NCBI RefSeq assembly: GCF_900078385.1
Contig: NZ_FLQR01000003.1
Coordinates: 1 to 43,055, forward strand
Direction: 5' to 3'
Length of the DNA stretch: 43,055 bases
From: an uncultured Microbacterium sp.
Lineage (GTDB): Bacteria; Actinomycetota; Actinomycetes; Actinomycetales; Microbacteriaceae
Each line of letters starts with the position of its first letter. Position 1 is the stretch's first letter. The notes beneath the pieces are model-generated. The model saw only the letters and a list, made by a program, of their open reading frames with translations. It had not been told where the DNA came from and did not search any database. Both the position numbers and the translations under genes were made by a program. Positions 1 to 7,898 of this stretch are shown in pieces.

Positions 1-1
1 G

Positions 2-124
2 CCGCCCGCGCCGCCGGCTGCCGAACCGCCGGCCGCCGCGCCGCCGGCTGCTGAGCCGCCGGCCTCCGAGCCGCCGGCTGCCGCGCCGCCGTCCGACGAG
101 CCGCCGGCGCCGCCGCGGGTCTGA
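2..124 (+). CDS. 3' end of an unidentified gene with Pro/Ala/Glu-rich tail
   Basis: The frame starting at base 2 is open from the window edge to a TGA at 122-124 and encodes about 40 residues, almost all Pro, Ala, Glu and Ser, ending in PPRV. Such tails are common on actinobacterial surface, FHA-domain and kinase-associated proteins, but no domain is visible, so the protein cannot be named. A strong hairpin just downstream and the same strand as the following phosphatase support a real gene end. The base composition is extremely GC-rich, so chance open frames exist, but the regular in-frame 30-bp repeat and the downstream terminator favour this one. Confidence 0.6.
   Translation, partial: PPAPPAAEPPAAAPPAAEPPASEPPAAAPPSDEPPAPPRV
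11..118 (+). repeat. 30-bp tandem repeat encoding a 10-residue PPAAxPPxxx unit
   Basis: Units begin at 11, 41, 71 and 101 (the last is partial), each opening with ccgccgg. In the frame of the partial gene they read PPAAEPPAAA, PPAAEPPASE, PPAAAPPSDE and PPAPP. The repeat probably continues upstream of the window. Confidence 0.8.
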
Positions 125-137
125 TCGAACCGCTGAC

Positions 138-170
138 CGGAACCCCCGACCTCCGTGGTCGGGGGTTCCG
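138..170 (+). terminator. Intrinsic terminator after the Pro/Ala-rich gene
   Basis: A 12-bp perfect stem (139-150 with 158-169), extendable by one pair outside (138/170) and one inside (151/157), has a short loop. It lies 14 nt after the TGA. The trailing sequence has few T residues, which is usual for high-GC actinobacterial terminators. Confidence 0.8.
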
Positions 171-251
171 TCGTGTGCGGGGGCGAGTGGTGGCCCGCCC
201 GAATGGCCCGATGCCGGGGTGCGGCGGCGGGCTGTCGCGGGCGCCGTCCAC

Positions 252-257
252 TAGAGT
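252..257 (+). promoter_or_regulatory. Probable -10 element (TAGAGT) of the PP2C gene
   Basis: TAGAGT fits the actinobacterial TAnnnT -10 pattern and would put the transcript start near 264, giving a leader of about 30 nt that contains the AAAGGG ribosome-binding site. No convincing -35 is visible. Confidence 0.45.
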
Positions 258-295
258 GTGAGGACGCGATCCGTCGACCAGAAAAGGGTGTCAGC

Positions 296-1084
296 GTGCC
301 CGAACCCGCGACCGAGTCGCGGACCGTTCCACTTCCGGACGGTTCGCTCGAGCTCACGTGGGCCGAAGTGACCCACAAGGGCCGACGGCGCGACGGGAAC
401 CAGGACGCCGTCCTGGCCCGCTATCCGCTCTTCGCCGTCGCCGACGGCATGGGCGGCCACATCGGCGGCGAGATCGCCAGCTCGAGCACCGTCGAGCGGC
501 TCGCCGGGGTCGTGGCCAAGGGGTCCGTCACCCCGAAGACGATCGAGAAGGCGCTCTCCCGCGCCGTGGCCGACATCTCCTCGCACCCCGAGGCCACCGA
601 CGACGGCACGGGGACGACGGTCACCGGGGTCTACCTCGACGACTCGGATGCCGAGCCGACCTGGGTCACCTTCAACATCGGCGACTCGCGCGTCTACCTG
701 TTCCGCGATGACAGCCTCGCCCAGGTCACGACCGACCACTCCGTCGTCCAGGAGCTCATCGCGTCGGGCCGGCTGAGCCCCGAAGAGGCGGAGAACCACC
801 CGTACGGCAACGTCATCACGCGCGCTGTCGGCCCGAGCGACGGGGTCGTGCCGGACTACGTGCGGCTCGAGGTCGTCGACGGGGACCGCTTCGTCATCTG
901 CAGCGACGGACTCACGAAGGAACTGACCGACTACGGCATCCTGCACTTCCTGCTGCAGCACGCCGACCCGGGTGACGCGGTCGACGCGATGCTCGAGGCG
1001 GCGCTGGAGAACGGCGGCCGCGACAACATCACGATCATCGTGCTGAACGTCGCGCGCACCGGCTCCTCCCCCGTCGCCGACTGA
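296..1084 (+). CDS. PP2C-family protein serine/threonine phosphatase
   Basis: Metal-dependent phosphatase of 262 residues, expected to remove phosphate from Ser/Thr residues of proteins and to oppose an Hanks-type kinase. The PP2C motifs appear in order: RDGNQDA near the N-terminus, DGMGGH (Asp about 50), GTGTT, the NIGDSR strand, CSDG (Asp about 204) and GGRDN (Asp about 243), which together supply the Mn/Mg ligands. There is no membrane segment, so it is cytosolic and consists of the catalytic domain only. I chose GTG 296 because AAAGGG lies 8-13 nt upstream; longer in-frame starts add low-complexity sequence with no phosphatase homology. It precedes the FtsK-like gene by 58 nt on the same strand, so the two may be co-transcribed. 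No kinase gene is in view. Family assignment is secure; substrates are unknown. Confidence 0.93.
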   Translation: MPEPATESRTVPLPDGSLELTWAEVTHKGRRRDGNQDAVLARYPLFAVADGMGGHIGGEIASSSTVERLAGVVAKGSVTPKTIEKALSRAVADISSHPEATDDGTGTTVTGVYLDDSDAEPTWVTFNIGDSRVYLFRDDSLAQVTTDHSVVQELIASGRLSPEEAENHPYGNVITRAVGPSDGVVPDYVRLEVVDGDRFVICSDGLTKELTDYGILHFLLQHADPGDAVDAMLEAALENGGRDNITIIVLNVARTGSSPVAD

Positions 1085-1142
1085 TCCCGTCTCGCCCCGG
1101 GACCACGCCCCGGGTGCCCGCGCGATCGCGCGACCCGATTCG

Positions 1143-3896
1143 ATGGACGTCGTGCAGCACGATGACCTCGACGAGCCGCTCTCGCTCCCCGCAGCGCCGG
1201 CCCCGGTGCCGCGGGCGCCCCTTCCCGTGGTGTCCGCGCTGGCTCCCGTCCTCGGAGCCGTGCTCCTGTGGGCCATCACCGGCTCCGTCTTCGCGCTCTG
1301 GTTCGCCGCGCTCGGGCCCGTCCTCCTCGCGGCATCGGCTCTCGATGCGCGGCGCGGCGCACGTCGCCGGCTCCGGCGCGCCGCGCGGGAGTCCGCGGCG
1401 GCGGTGGCCGGCGTACGGACGGGCGTCGCGGCACGTCACGAGGCGGAGCGTGCCGACCGGTGGGCACAGCACCCCGACGTGGCCGGCTTCGCCGGCGCGC
1501 CCGAGGACATCTGGCGTCCCGTCCCGGGCCGCCCGGATGCGCTCGTCGTCGCTCGCGGCGACGCGGCGAGCCGCCTGCGCGTGACCGGCGGGGACGGCGG
1601 CGTCGCGGCGCGCGATCTGCAGCGGTCGGCCCGGCGGCTCGAGGACGCGCCGATCACCGTGCCCGTCGAGAGCGGCGTGGCTGTCGTGGGACCGCCGCTT
1701 CTCGCAGCCGCCGTCGTGCGGGCGCTCGTGCTGCAGGTGTGCCTGACCGCGCCGCCCGGCGCGGTGCGCCTCCTCGAGGGCGCCCCGCGGGAGCTGCAGG
1801 GCCTGCCGCACACCACCGCTTCCTCGGGCCGCGTCCTGTGCGCACCGATGGACGCCGGTGCGCTGCCGCCCTCGGCGGACATCCCGATCGTCCGGGTCGA
1901 CCCGGGTCGACCACCCCCGCCGCGCTGTGCCGTCGTGGTGACGCTCACCGGGATCGACAGCGCCCGGCTCGACCATGAGGGAACGAGCCGGGACGTGCGC
2001 ATCGAGGCGCTCTCCGTCGGGCAGGCGCGCGAGATCATGGCGCTCTTGCGGGCCCGCAATGCCGCCGCCGCGGCGCCGGTGGAACAGGCCACCGGGCTCG
2101 CAGCGCTCCTCGAGCACGCCCCGCCGGCGGCCCTCGACCGGCTTCCGGCGCCGATCGGCACGACCCTGGGGCGGCCCGCCGTGCTGGACCTCGTGCGGGA
2201 TGGGCCGCACGCCATCGTCATCGGCGTGACCGGCGCCGGCAAGAGCGAACTCCTCACCTCGTGGATCGTGGCGCTCTGCCGCTCGCACGGCCCGGACCGC
2301 GTGTCCTTCCTGCTCGTCGACTTCAAGGGCGGGCGGACGTTCGACGCGCTGCTGCCGCTGCCGCAGGTCACCGGCGTGCTGACGGATCTCGACGACGCGG
2401 CCGCCGCACGAGCCGTCGGGAGCCTGCGAGCCGAGATCCGGCACCGCGAACGCGCACTCGCGGATGCGGGCGCACGCGACGTCGCCGACGTCGACATCCC
2501 GCGGCTCGTCGTCGTGGTCGACGAGTATGCGGCGCTCGTGGCCGCACATCCGGCGCTACACGACGTCTTCGGCGACATCGCCGCGCGCGGGCGTGCCCTC
2601 GGCATCCACCTCATCCTCGCCTCCCAGCGGGCCGCGGGCGTGTTCCGGGATGCCGTGCTGGCCAACGCCCCGCTGCGGATCAGCCTGCGGGTGACGGACG
2701 CCGGCGACTCCCGCAGCGTGCTCGGCACGGACGAGGCGGTGCTGCTCAGCGGGAGCCCCGACGCGCGCGGGACGGCGCTGGTGCGACGCGCGTCGGACGC
2801 CGAGCCGCACAGCCTCCGTGTCGCGCTCTGCGACGACGCGACGATCGCGCGCATCGCCGCCCGGACGCCGGGGCCGCGTGCGCGGCGACCATGGCTGCCG
2901 GCCCTGCCCGCGGTCATCCCGCTGGACCAGGTGCGCGCGCCCGGCCACATCGTGCTCGGCATCGCCGATCAGCCCGACCGGCAGCGTCAGCCGGCCGTGC
3001 ACCTCGCGCCGGGGGAGCCCGGGCTCGTCGTCCTCGGGCGGGCCGGGTCGGGGCGCACCGCGATCGTCCGGACCGTGGCGGCGCAGTGCGGGGCGACATG
3101 CGTCATCCCGGCGGACCCGGAGGCGGCGTGGGACGCGACCGTCGCCCTCGATGGGCTCCGCCCCGGCACCGCGGTGCTCGTCGATGATGCCGACGCCCTC
3201 CTCGGGCGTCTCCCGCCGGAGTACGCCACCGCGGTCCTGGAGCGACTCGAGACCGTTGCGCGGACGAGTCGCGCGCGCGGCGTGCTCCTCGTCCTGACGG
3301 CTCAGCGACTGAGCGGCGGTCTCGCACGCCTCGCCGAGCTGATCCCGCGTCGCGCGATCCTCGCGCTCGCCACGCGCGCCGACCACGTCGCCGCGGGCGG
3401 CGATGCCGCCGGGTTCCTCGCCGACGCACCGCCCGGTCGCGGCCACCTGGGCGGCGAGCTCGTGCAGTTCGCGCTCCCCGCCGGTGACTCCGGCACCCCC
3501 GCGCGCTGCGCGCCGCCGGTCGTGCACCCCGCGCGCCGGGCGGCGGCGTTCATCGCGCCGCCGGGGCCCGGCACGCGCGCGACCCTCGCGGCCTGGAGCG
3601 ACGGCGGCCTGCGCATCGCGCACGTCGCCGACGCCGACGCCGACCTGCGGCCCGGAGTCGTCGTGTGGGGCACGCCGGAGGAGTGGCTCGCGCAGTGGCG
3701 CCTGCTCGCGCGCGCCCGCGGAGAGGCGGACCTCGTCGTGGACGTCGCGTGCGCGGCGGAGTATCGCGTGCTCACGGGTCGCCGCGACCTGCCGCCGTAC
3801 GCGCTCGGCGGCGCGCGCCGCGCGTGGCTCGTGCGCGCCGACCCCGACGCCCCTGCCCGCCGCGTCGCGCTCCCCGGCGGCGATGCGGTGCCTTGA
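1143..3896 (+). CDS. FtsK/SpoIIIE (EccC-like) membrane ATPase with two P-loop domains
   Basis: A 917-residue protein with two predicted membrane helices near the N-terminus (about 28-46 and 49-67), a linker, and tandem RecA-like domains. The first domain has a complete Walker A, GVTGAGKS (361-368, Lys367), and a Walker B ending in DEY (460-462), and resembles FtsK/SpoIIIE and type VII secretion EccC/EssC motors. The second has a degenerate Walker A, GRAGSGRT (632-639, Arg638 in place of Lys), and a DD Walker B (681-682), so it probably binds ATP poorly, as accessory domains of EccC do. No DNA-reading gamma domain is evident at the C-terminus, so protein rather than DNA translocation is plausible. 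ATG 1143 has no good ribosome-binding site. Substrate and partners are not in the window; function is inferred. Confidence 0.85.
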   Translation: MDVVQHDDLDEPLSLPAAPAPVPRAPLPVVSALAPVLGAVLLWAITGSVFALWFAALGPVLLAASALDARRGARRRLRRAARESAAAVAGVRTGVAARHEAERADRWAQHPDVAGFAGAPEDIWRPVPGRPDALVVARGDAASRLRVTGGDGGVAARDLQRSARRLEDAPITVPVESGVAVVGPPLLAAAVVRALVLQVCLTAPPGAVRLLEGAPRELQGLPHTTASSGRVLCAPMDAGALPPSADIPIVRVDPGRPPPPRCAVVVTLTGIDSARLDHEGTSRDVRIEALSVGQAREIMALLRARNAAAAAPVEQATGLAALLEHAPPAALDRLPAPIGTTLGRPAVLDLVRDGPHAIVIGVTGAGKSELLTSWIVALCRSHGPDRVSFLLVDFKGGRTFDALLPLPQVTGVLTDLDDAAAARAVGSLRAEIRHRERALADAGARDVADVDIPRLVVVVDEYAALVAAHPALHDVFGDIAARGRALGIHLILASQRAAGVFRDAVLANAPLRISLRVTDAGDSRSVLGTDEAVLLSGSPDARGTALVRRASDAEPHSLRVALCDDATIARIAARTPGPRARRPWLPALPAVIPLDQVRAPGHIVLGIADQPDRQRQPAVHLAPGEPGLVVLGRAGSGRTAIVRTVAAQCGATCVIPADPEAAWDATVALDGLRPGTAVLVDDADALLGRLPPEYATAVLERLETVARTSRARGVLLVLTAQRLSGGLARLAELIPRRAILALATRADHVAAGGDAAGFLADAPPGRGHLGGELVQFALPAGDSGTPARCAPPVVHPARRAAAFIAPPGPGTRATLAAWSDGGLRIAHVADADADLRPGVVVWGTPEEWLAQWRLLARARGEADLVVDVACAAEYRVLTGRRDLPPYALGGARRAWLVRADPDAPARRVALPGGDAVP

Positions 3897-3922
3897 CGCT
3901 CCGGCCTCGGGGGGCCTAGCGT
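3893..3922 (+). promoter_or_regulatory. Promoter of the APC permease: TTGACG, 18 bp, TAGCGT
   Basis: TTGACG (3893-3898) and TAGCGT (3917-3922) are separated by 18 bp, and the -10 lies 7 bp before GTG 3930. This predicts a leaderless or nearly leaderless transcript. The -35 contains the TGA stop codon of the FtsK-like gene. Confidence 0.7.
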
Positions 3923-3929
3923 CACGACT

Positions 3930-5474
3930 GTGACTACCACGCCTGTTCACCTGACCCGGGGTGATGGCAAGGGACTCGCCGCAGGAACGCTCGGGCTCTG
4001 GGGCTCGACGGTCATCGGCTTGGCCTCGACCGCACCCGTGTACTCCCTCGTCGCGACCCTCGGCTGGGTGGTGCTCGCCGTCGGCGGGCAGGCCCCCATC
4101 GCGTTCATCGTCGCGTTCGTCCCGATGCTCTTCATCGCGTTCGCGTACCGGGAGCTGAACAACGCCGTCCCCGACTGCGGCACGACGTTCACCTGGGCGA
4201 CGAAGGCGTTCGGCCCGTGGGTCGGCTGGATGGGGGGCTGGGGCGTCGCCGTCGCCGGCATGGTGGTCCTCGCGAACCTCGCCCAGATCGCCGGCATCTA
4301 CTTCTGGTCGCTGTTCGGCGACGGGTCGCTGTCCGAGAACGTGGCGGTCGTCACGGCCACGGGCGTCGTCTTCATCGCGGCCATGACGTGGGTGAGCTGG
4401 CGCGGCGTCGAGATCGGCGAGCGTCTGCAGAACGTGCTCCTGGCGGTCCAGTACATCGCGCTCGCCGTCTTCGTCATCGCCGCCCTGTGGCAGTACTTCA
4501 CCGGCACCGCCCCGAACGCCACCGCCTTCGACTGGGAGTGGATGAACCCGCTCGCGTTCGACGACTGGCACGGCTTCACCGAGGCGGTGCTCCTGGCGCT
4601 GTTCATCTACTGGGGCTGGGACACCTGCCTCGCCCTGAACGAGGAGACGAAGGACCCTAAGCGCATCCCGGGCCGCGCGGCGCTCCTGACCACCGTCATC
4701 CTGCTGTTCACCTATGTCACCGTCACGATCGCCGCCATGATGTACGCCGGCATCGGAGAATCCGGCGTCGGACTGGGCAACGAGGACAACGCCGACGACT
4801 TCTTCCTCGCCGTCCGGGACGGCCTGCTCGGGCCGTGGGGCTGGGTCCTGATCGTCGCGGTGCTCATCTCCGCGGTCTCCTCGACGCAGACCACGATCCT
4901 CCCGACCGCCCGCGGCACCCTCGCGATGGGGGTGTACCGTGCGCTTCCGGAGCGTTTCAAGCACGTCCACCCCGAGTACCGCACGCCGTCGTTCTCGACT
5001 CTCGTGATGGGCGTCGTCGCGGTGGTCTACTACGTCGGGATGACGCTCATCAGCGACAACCTCCTGCAGGACTCGATCCTCTCGCTCGGCCTGGCGATCG
5101 CCTTCTACTACGCCATCACCGGGTACGCGTGCGTCTGGTACTTCCGCCGCGACCTGTTCACCTCGGGGCGCAACCTGTTCTATCGCGGCATCCTGCCGCT
5201 GCTGGGTGCGCTCATGCTCACCTACGCGTTCATCCAGTCGGCGATCGACATGTACGACATCGAATACGGCTACTCCGAGCTCCTCGGGATCGGCGGCACC
5301 TTCGTCGTCGGCGTGGGCGCGCTCCTCGTGGGCGTCGTCCTCATGTTCGTGTGGTTCCTCTTCCCCCGGTCGAAGCGGTTCTTCCGCGGCGAGAGCCTCA
5401 ACCGCGACACGCCCGTCCTCGTGCCGGAGGAGCCGGGCGAGTTCGTCCGCTCCGTCGACGGCGGGCGTGCCTGA
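3930..5474 (+). CDS. APC-superfamily amino acid permease
   Basis: A 514-residue polytopic membrane protein with about 12 hydrophobic segments. The N-terminus carries the APC signature region (GLWGSTVIGLASTAPVYS), followed by helices rich in Gly, Ala and aromatic residues. Such carriers import amino acids or polyamines by proton symport or exchange across the cytoplasmic membrane; the substrate cannot be read from sequence. GTG 3930 is chosen because a good promoter ends 7 bp upstream and the encoded N-terminus is the usual length; no Shine-Dalgarno is present, consistent with leaderless translation. The next gene, a saccharopine-dehydrogenase-family enzyme, begins 25 nt downstream on the same strand, so the imported compound is likely that enzyme's substrate or a precursor of it. 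Confidence 0.9.
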   Translation: MTTTPVHLTRGDGKGLAAGTLGLWGSTVIGLASTAPVYSLVATLGWVVLAVGGQAPIAFIVAFVPMLFIAFAYRELNNAVPDCGTTFTWATKAFGPWVGWMGGWGVAVAGMVVLANLAQIAGIYFWSLFGDGSLSENVAVVTATGVVFIAAMTWVSWRGVEIGERLQNVLLAVQYIALAVFVIAALWQYFTGTAPNATAFDWEWMNPLAFDDWHGFTEAVLLALFIYWGWDTCLALNEETKDPKRIPGRAALLTTVILLFTYVTVTIAAMMYAGIGESGVGLGNEDNADDFFLAVRDGLLGPWGWVLIVAVLISAVSSTQTTILPTARGTLAMGVYRALPERFKHVHPEYRTPSFSTLVMGVVAVVYYVGMTLISDNLLQDSILSLGLAIAFYYAITGYACVWYFRRDLFTSGRNLFYRGILPLLGALMLTYAFIQSAIDMYDIEYGYSELLGIGGTFVVGVGALLVGVVLMFVWFLFPRSKRFFRGESLNRDTPVLVPEEPGEFVRSVDGGRA

Positions 5475-5499
5475 CCCCCAGCGCCGAAGGGACACCACC

Positions 5500-6717
5500 A
5501 TGCGCATCCTCATCGTCGGCGCCGGCGGCGTCGGCTCCGCCGCCGCCCGCATCGCCGTCCGTCGCGACTTCTTCGAGCGCCTGATCCTCGCCGACTACGA
5601 TCCCGCCCGGCCGCAGGCCGTCGTCGACGAGCTCGGCGACGAGCGCCTCGTCGCTGCGCAGGTCGATGCGTCCAGCGCGGACTCCGTGGCCGCGCTCATC
5701 ACGGAGCACGGGGCCACCCACGTCCTCAACGCCGTCGACCCCCGCTTCGTGATGCCGATCTTCGACGGCTGCTTCGCGGCCGGGGCCGTCTACCTCGACA
5801 TGGCGATGAGCCTGTCCCACCGGCACCCCGATCGCCCGTACGAGCTGACCGGGGTCAAGCTCGGCGACGAGCAGTTCGCGAAGGAGCAGGAGTGGAAGGA
5901 TGCCGGCCGGCTCGCGCTCGTCGGCATCGGGGTCGAACCCGGGCTGTCCGACGTCTTCGCCCGCTACGCGGAGGACGAGCTGTTCAGCGAGATCGACGAG
6001 CTCGGCGTGCGCGACGGCGCGAACCTCGTCGTCGCCGGGTACGACTTCGCGCCCTCGTTCTCCATCTGGACGACCATCGAGGAGTGCCTGAACCCGCCGG
6101 TCGTCTACGAGCGCGACCGCGGCTGGTACACGACGGCGCCCTTCAGCGAGCCCGAGGTCTTCGACTTCCCGGAGGGCATCGGTCCCGTGGAGTGCGTCAA
6201 CGTCGAGCACGAGGAGGTGCTCCTCATGCCGCGGTGGACGGGTGCCCGTCGCGTCACCTTCAAGTACGGCCTCGGCGACGAGTTCATCGAGGTGCTGAAG
6301 GTGCTCAACAAGCTCGGCCTCGACCGGACCGAGAAGGTCACGGTCAAGGGCGTCGAGGTGTCGCCCCGCGACGTCGTGGCCGCGTGCCTGCCCGACCCCG
6401 CGACCATCGGCGACAAGATGACCGGGAAGACCTGCGCCGGCGTGTGGGTCACCGGGAAGGGCAGGGACGGGGAGCCCCGCTCGACCTACCTGTACCACGT
6501 CGTGGACAACGAGGACACGATGCGGGAGTACAACTCGCAGGCCGTCGTATGGCAGACCGCCATCAACCCGGTCATCGCGCTCGAACTGCTCGCATCGGGC
6601 GTCTGGTCGGGCACGGGCGTGCTCGGCCCGGAGGCCTTCGACGCGCGACCGTTCCTCGATCTCCTCGGCGGCGCTTACGGTTCGCCGTGGGGGATCCAGG
6701 AGAAGGAGCCCGCCTGA
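5500..6717 (+). CDS. Saccharopine dehydrogenase family NAD(P)-dependent oxidoreductase
   Basis: A 405-residue cytosolic enzyme starting with a Rossmann nucleotide-binding loop (GAGGVGSAAARIA from about residue 8) and an acidic residue after the second strand (ADYD), followed by the saccharopine-dehydrogenase-type catalytic domain. The family includes saccharopine dehydrogenase, lysine 6-dehydrogenase and carboxynorspermidine dehydrogenase, all acting on amino acids or amines with long side chains. ATG 5500 is preceded by GAAGGGA at a suitable distance; an upstream extension of the open frame only overlaps the permease in another frame. With the permease it forms a two-gene unit for uptake and oxidative deamination of an unknown amino acid, lysine being a reasonable guess. 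No aldehyde dehydrogenase or aminotransferase that would finish lysine degradation is nearby. Confidence 0.85.
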   Translation: MRILIVGAGGVGSAAARIAVRRDFFERLILADYDPARPQAVVDELGDERLVAAQVDASSADSVAALITEHGATHVLNAVDPRFVMPIFDGCFAAGAVYLDMAMSLSHRHPDRPYELTGVKLGDEQFAKEQEWKDAGRLALVGIGVEPGLSDVFARYAEDELFSEIDELGVRDGANLVVAGYDFAPSFSIWTTIEECLNPPVVYERDRGWYTTAPFSEPEVFDFPEGIGPVECVNVEHEEVLLMPRWTGARRVTFKYGLGDEFIEVLKVLNKLGLDRTEKVTVKGVEVSPRDVVAACLPDPATIGDKMTGKTCAGVWVTGKGRDGEPRSTYLYHVVDNEDTMREYNSQAVVWQTAINPVIALELLASGVWSGTGVLGPEAFDARPFLDLLGGAYGSPWGIQEKEPA

Positions 6718-6742
6718 CGCGTCACCGCGTGACCCGTCAGGC
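6712..6742. terminator. Bidirectional terminator between converging genes
   Basis: Arms 6712-6725 and 6729-6742 pair over 14 positions with one mismatch around a 3-nt loop. The hairpin includes the stop codon of the saccharopine-dehydrogenase-family gene and lies 8 nt from the stop of ald on the other strand, so it can serve both. Confidence 0.75.
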
Positions 6743-6750
6743 GGACCGTC

Positions 6751-7866
6751 TCACGCGAGGGCGTCCTGGAGGGCGCGCAGCGCAAGACCGTGCGCGGTGG
6801 CGACGCCGGCGTTCACGACATCCCCGCCGACCGTGTTGAGCCCTGCCGCCAGCGACGCATCGCCGCGCAGCGCGTCGCGCCAGCCGTGCGCCGCGATCCG
6901 GCGGATGTACGGCAGCGTCGCGTTCGTCAAGGCCGACGTCGAGGTGTTCGGCACGGCGCCGGGCATGTTGGCCACGCAGTAGAACACGCTGCCGTGGACC
7001 GTGAAGGTCGGGTCGGCGTGCGTCGTCGGGCGCGTGTCCTCGAAGCAGCCTCCCTGGTCGACGGCGATGTCGACGAGCACCGAGCCGGGCCGCATCCGCG
7101 ACACCATGTCGTTGGTGACGAGCTTGGGCGCCTTCGCCCCCGGGATGAGCACCGAGCCGATCACGAGGTCGCTGGCGACGACCGCGCGGTCGAGATCGAG
7201 GGGGTTGGACGCGGCCGTCTTCACGCGCCCCTGGAAGTGGTCGTCGAGGTAGCGCAGGCGCTGGATGTTCGTGTCGAACACCGTGACGTCCGCGCCCATG
7301 CCGACCGCGATGACGGCCGCGTTCGCGCCGGCCACGCCGCCGCCGATGACGGTCACGGTCGCGGGGCGCGTGCCCGGTACGCCGGACATGAGAAGGCCCA
7401 GGCCGCCCGCGGAGCGCAGCAGCGTCGCCGCGCCGACGGTCGGCGCGAGCCGCCCCGCGACCTCGCTCATCGGCGCGAGGAGCGGCAGCCCGCCGCCCGC
7501 CGACTGCACGGTCTCGTACGCGATCGCCGTCACACGGTCCGCCACGAGGCGATCCGTCAGCGGGCGGTCTGCGGCGAGGTGCAGGTAGGTGAAGAGGACG
7601 AGGTCGTCGCGGAAGTGGCCGTACTCGGAGGCGATGGGCTCCTTGACCTTCAGCAGCAGCTCGGCGCGTGCCCACACCTCGGCCGCATCGTCGAGGAGTG
7701 TCGCGCCGGCGTCCTCGTACTCAGCGTCCGTCATGGACGATCCGAGGCCCGCGCCACGCTGCACGAACACCTCGTGCCCCGCGGCGGACAGGTCGTGCAC
7801 GCCCGCGGGTGTCAGTGCGACCCGGTACTCGTTGTTCTTGACTTCGGTGGGAACACAGATCCGCAT
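6751..7866 (-). CDS. ald: Alanine dehydrogenase
   Basis: Catalyses reversible NAD-dependent deamination of L-alanine to pyruvate and ammonium; a soluble hexamer in known homologues. The 371-residue length is exactly typical. The N-terminus MRICVPTEVKNNEYRVALTP, the LKVKEP substrate lysine region, the YLHLAADR histidine region and the GGGVAGANAA NAD-binding loop are all diagnostic. The start has AAGGA 6-10 nt upstream on the minus strand. It lies 32 nt downstream of the asparaginase gene on the same strand, and the two are probably co-transcribed from the promoter ahead of the asparaginase. The context suggests ammonium handling: asparaginase releases ammonium, and alanine dehydrogenase can fix it onto pyruvate or regenerate NAD under oxygen limitation. 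Confidence 0.96.
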   Translation of the reverse strand: MRICVPTEVKNNEYRVALTPAGVHDLSAAGHEVFVQRGAGLGSSMTDAEYEDAGATLLDDAAEVWARAELLLKVKEPIASEYGHFRDDLVLFTYLHLAADRPLTDRLVADRVTAIAYETVQSAGGGLPLLAPMSEVAGRLAPTVGAATLLRSAGGLGLLMSGVPGTRPATVTVIGGGVAGANAAVIAVGMGADVTVFDTNIQRLRYLDDHFQGRVKTAASNPLDLDRAVVASDLVIGSVLIPGAKAPKLVTNDMVSRMRPGSVLVDIAVDQGGCFEDTRPTTHADPTFTVHGSVFYCVANMPGAVPNTSTSALTNATLPYIRRIAAHGWRDALRGDASLAAGLNTVGGDVVNAGVATAHGLALRALQDALA

Positions 7867-7898
7867 GCTCGTCCTTTCTGCGTCCCTTGTGGGGACGA

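Noticed and set aside
155..295. An N-terminal extension of the PP2C phosphatase to ATG 155
   Set aside because: The extra residues are Arg/Gly/Trp-rich low-complexity sequence, the start overlaps the terminator hairpin, and GTG 296 has a good ribosome-binding site.
1119..1132. A 14-bp palindrome (CGCGCGATCGCGCG) before the FtsK-like gene as an operator
   Set aside because: Runs of CG around GATC arise easily by chance in DNA of this composition, and there is no second site or regulator.
5206..5499. A longer start for the saccharopine-dehydrogenase-family gene inside the permease
   Set aside because: The Rossmann loop begins at the eighth residue after ATG 5500, as expected for the family, and that ATG has a ribosome-binding site.
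2556..5552. A 998-codon open frame on the minus strand, opposite the FtsK-like and permease genes
   Set aside because: It spans two well-supported genes on the other strand, shows no domain and has the Arg/Asp/Gly-heavy composition expected for antisense frames in very GC-rich DNA.
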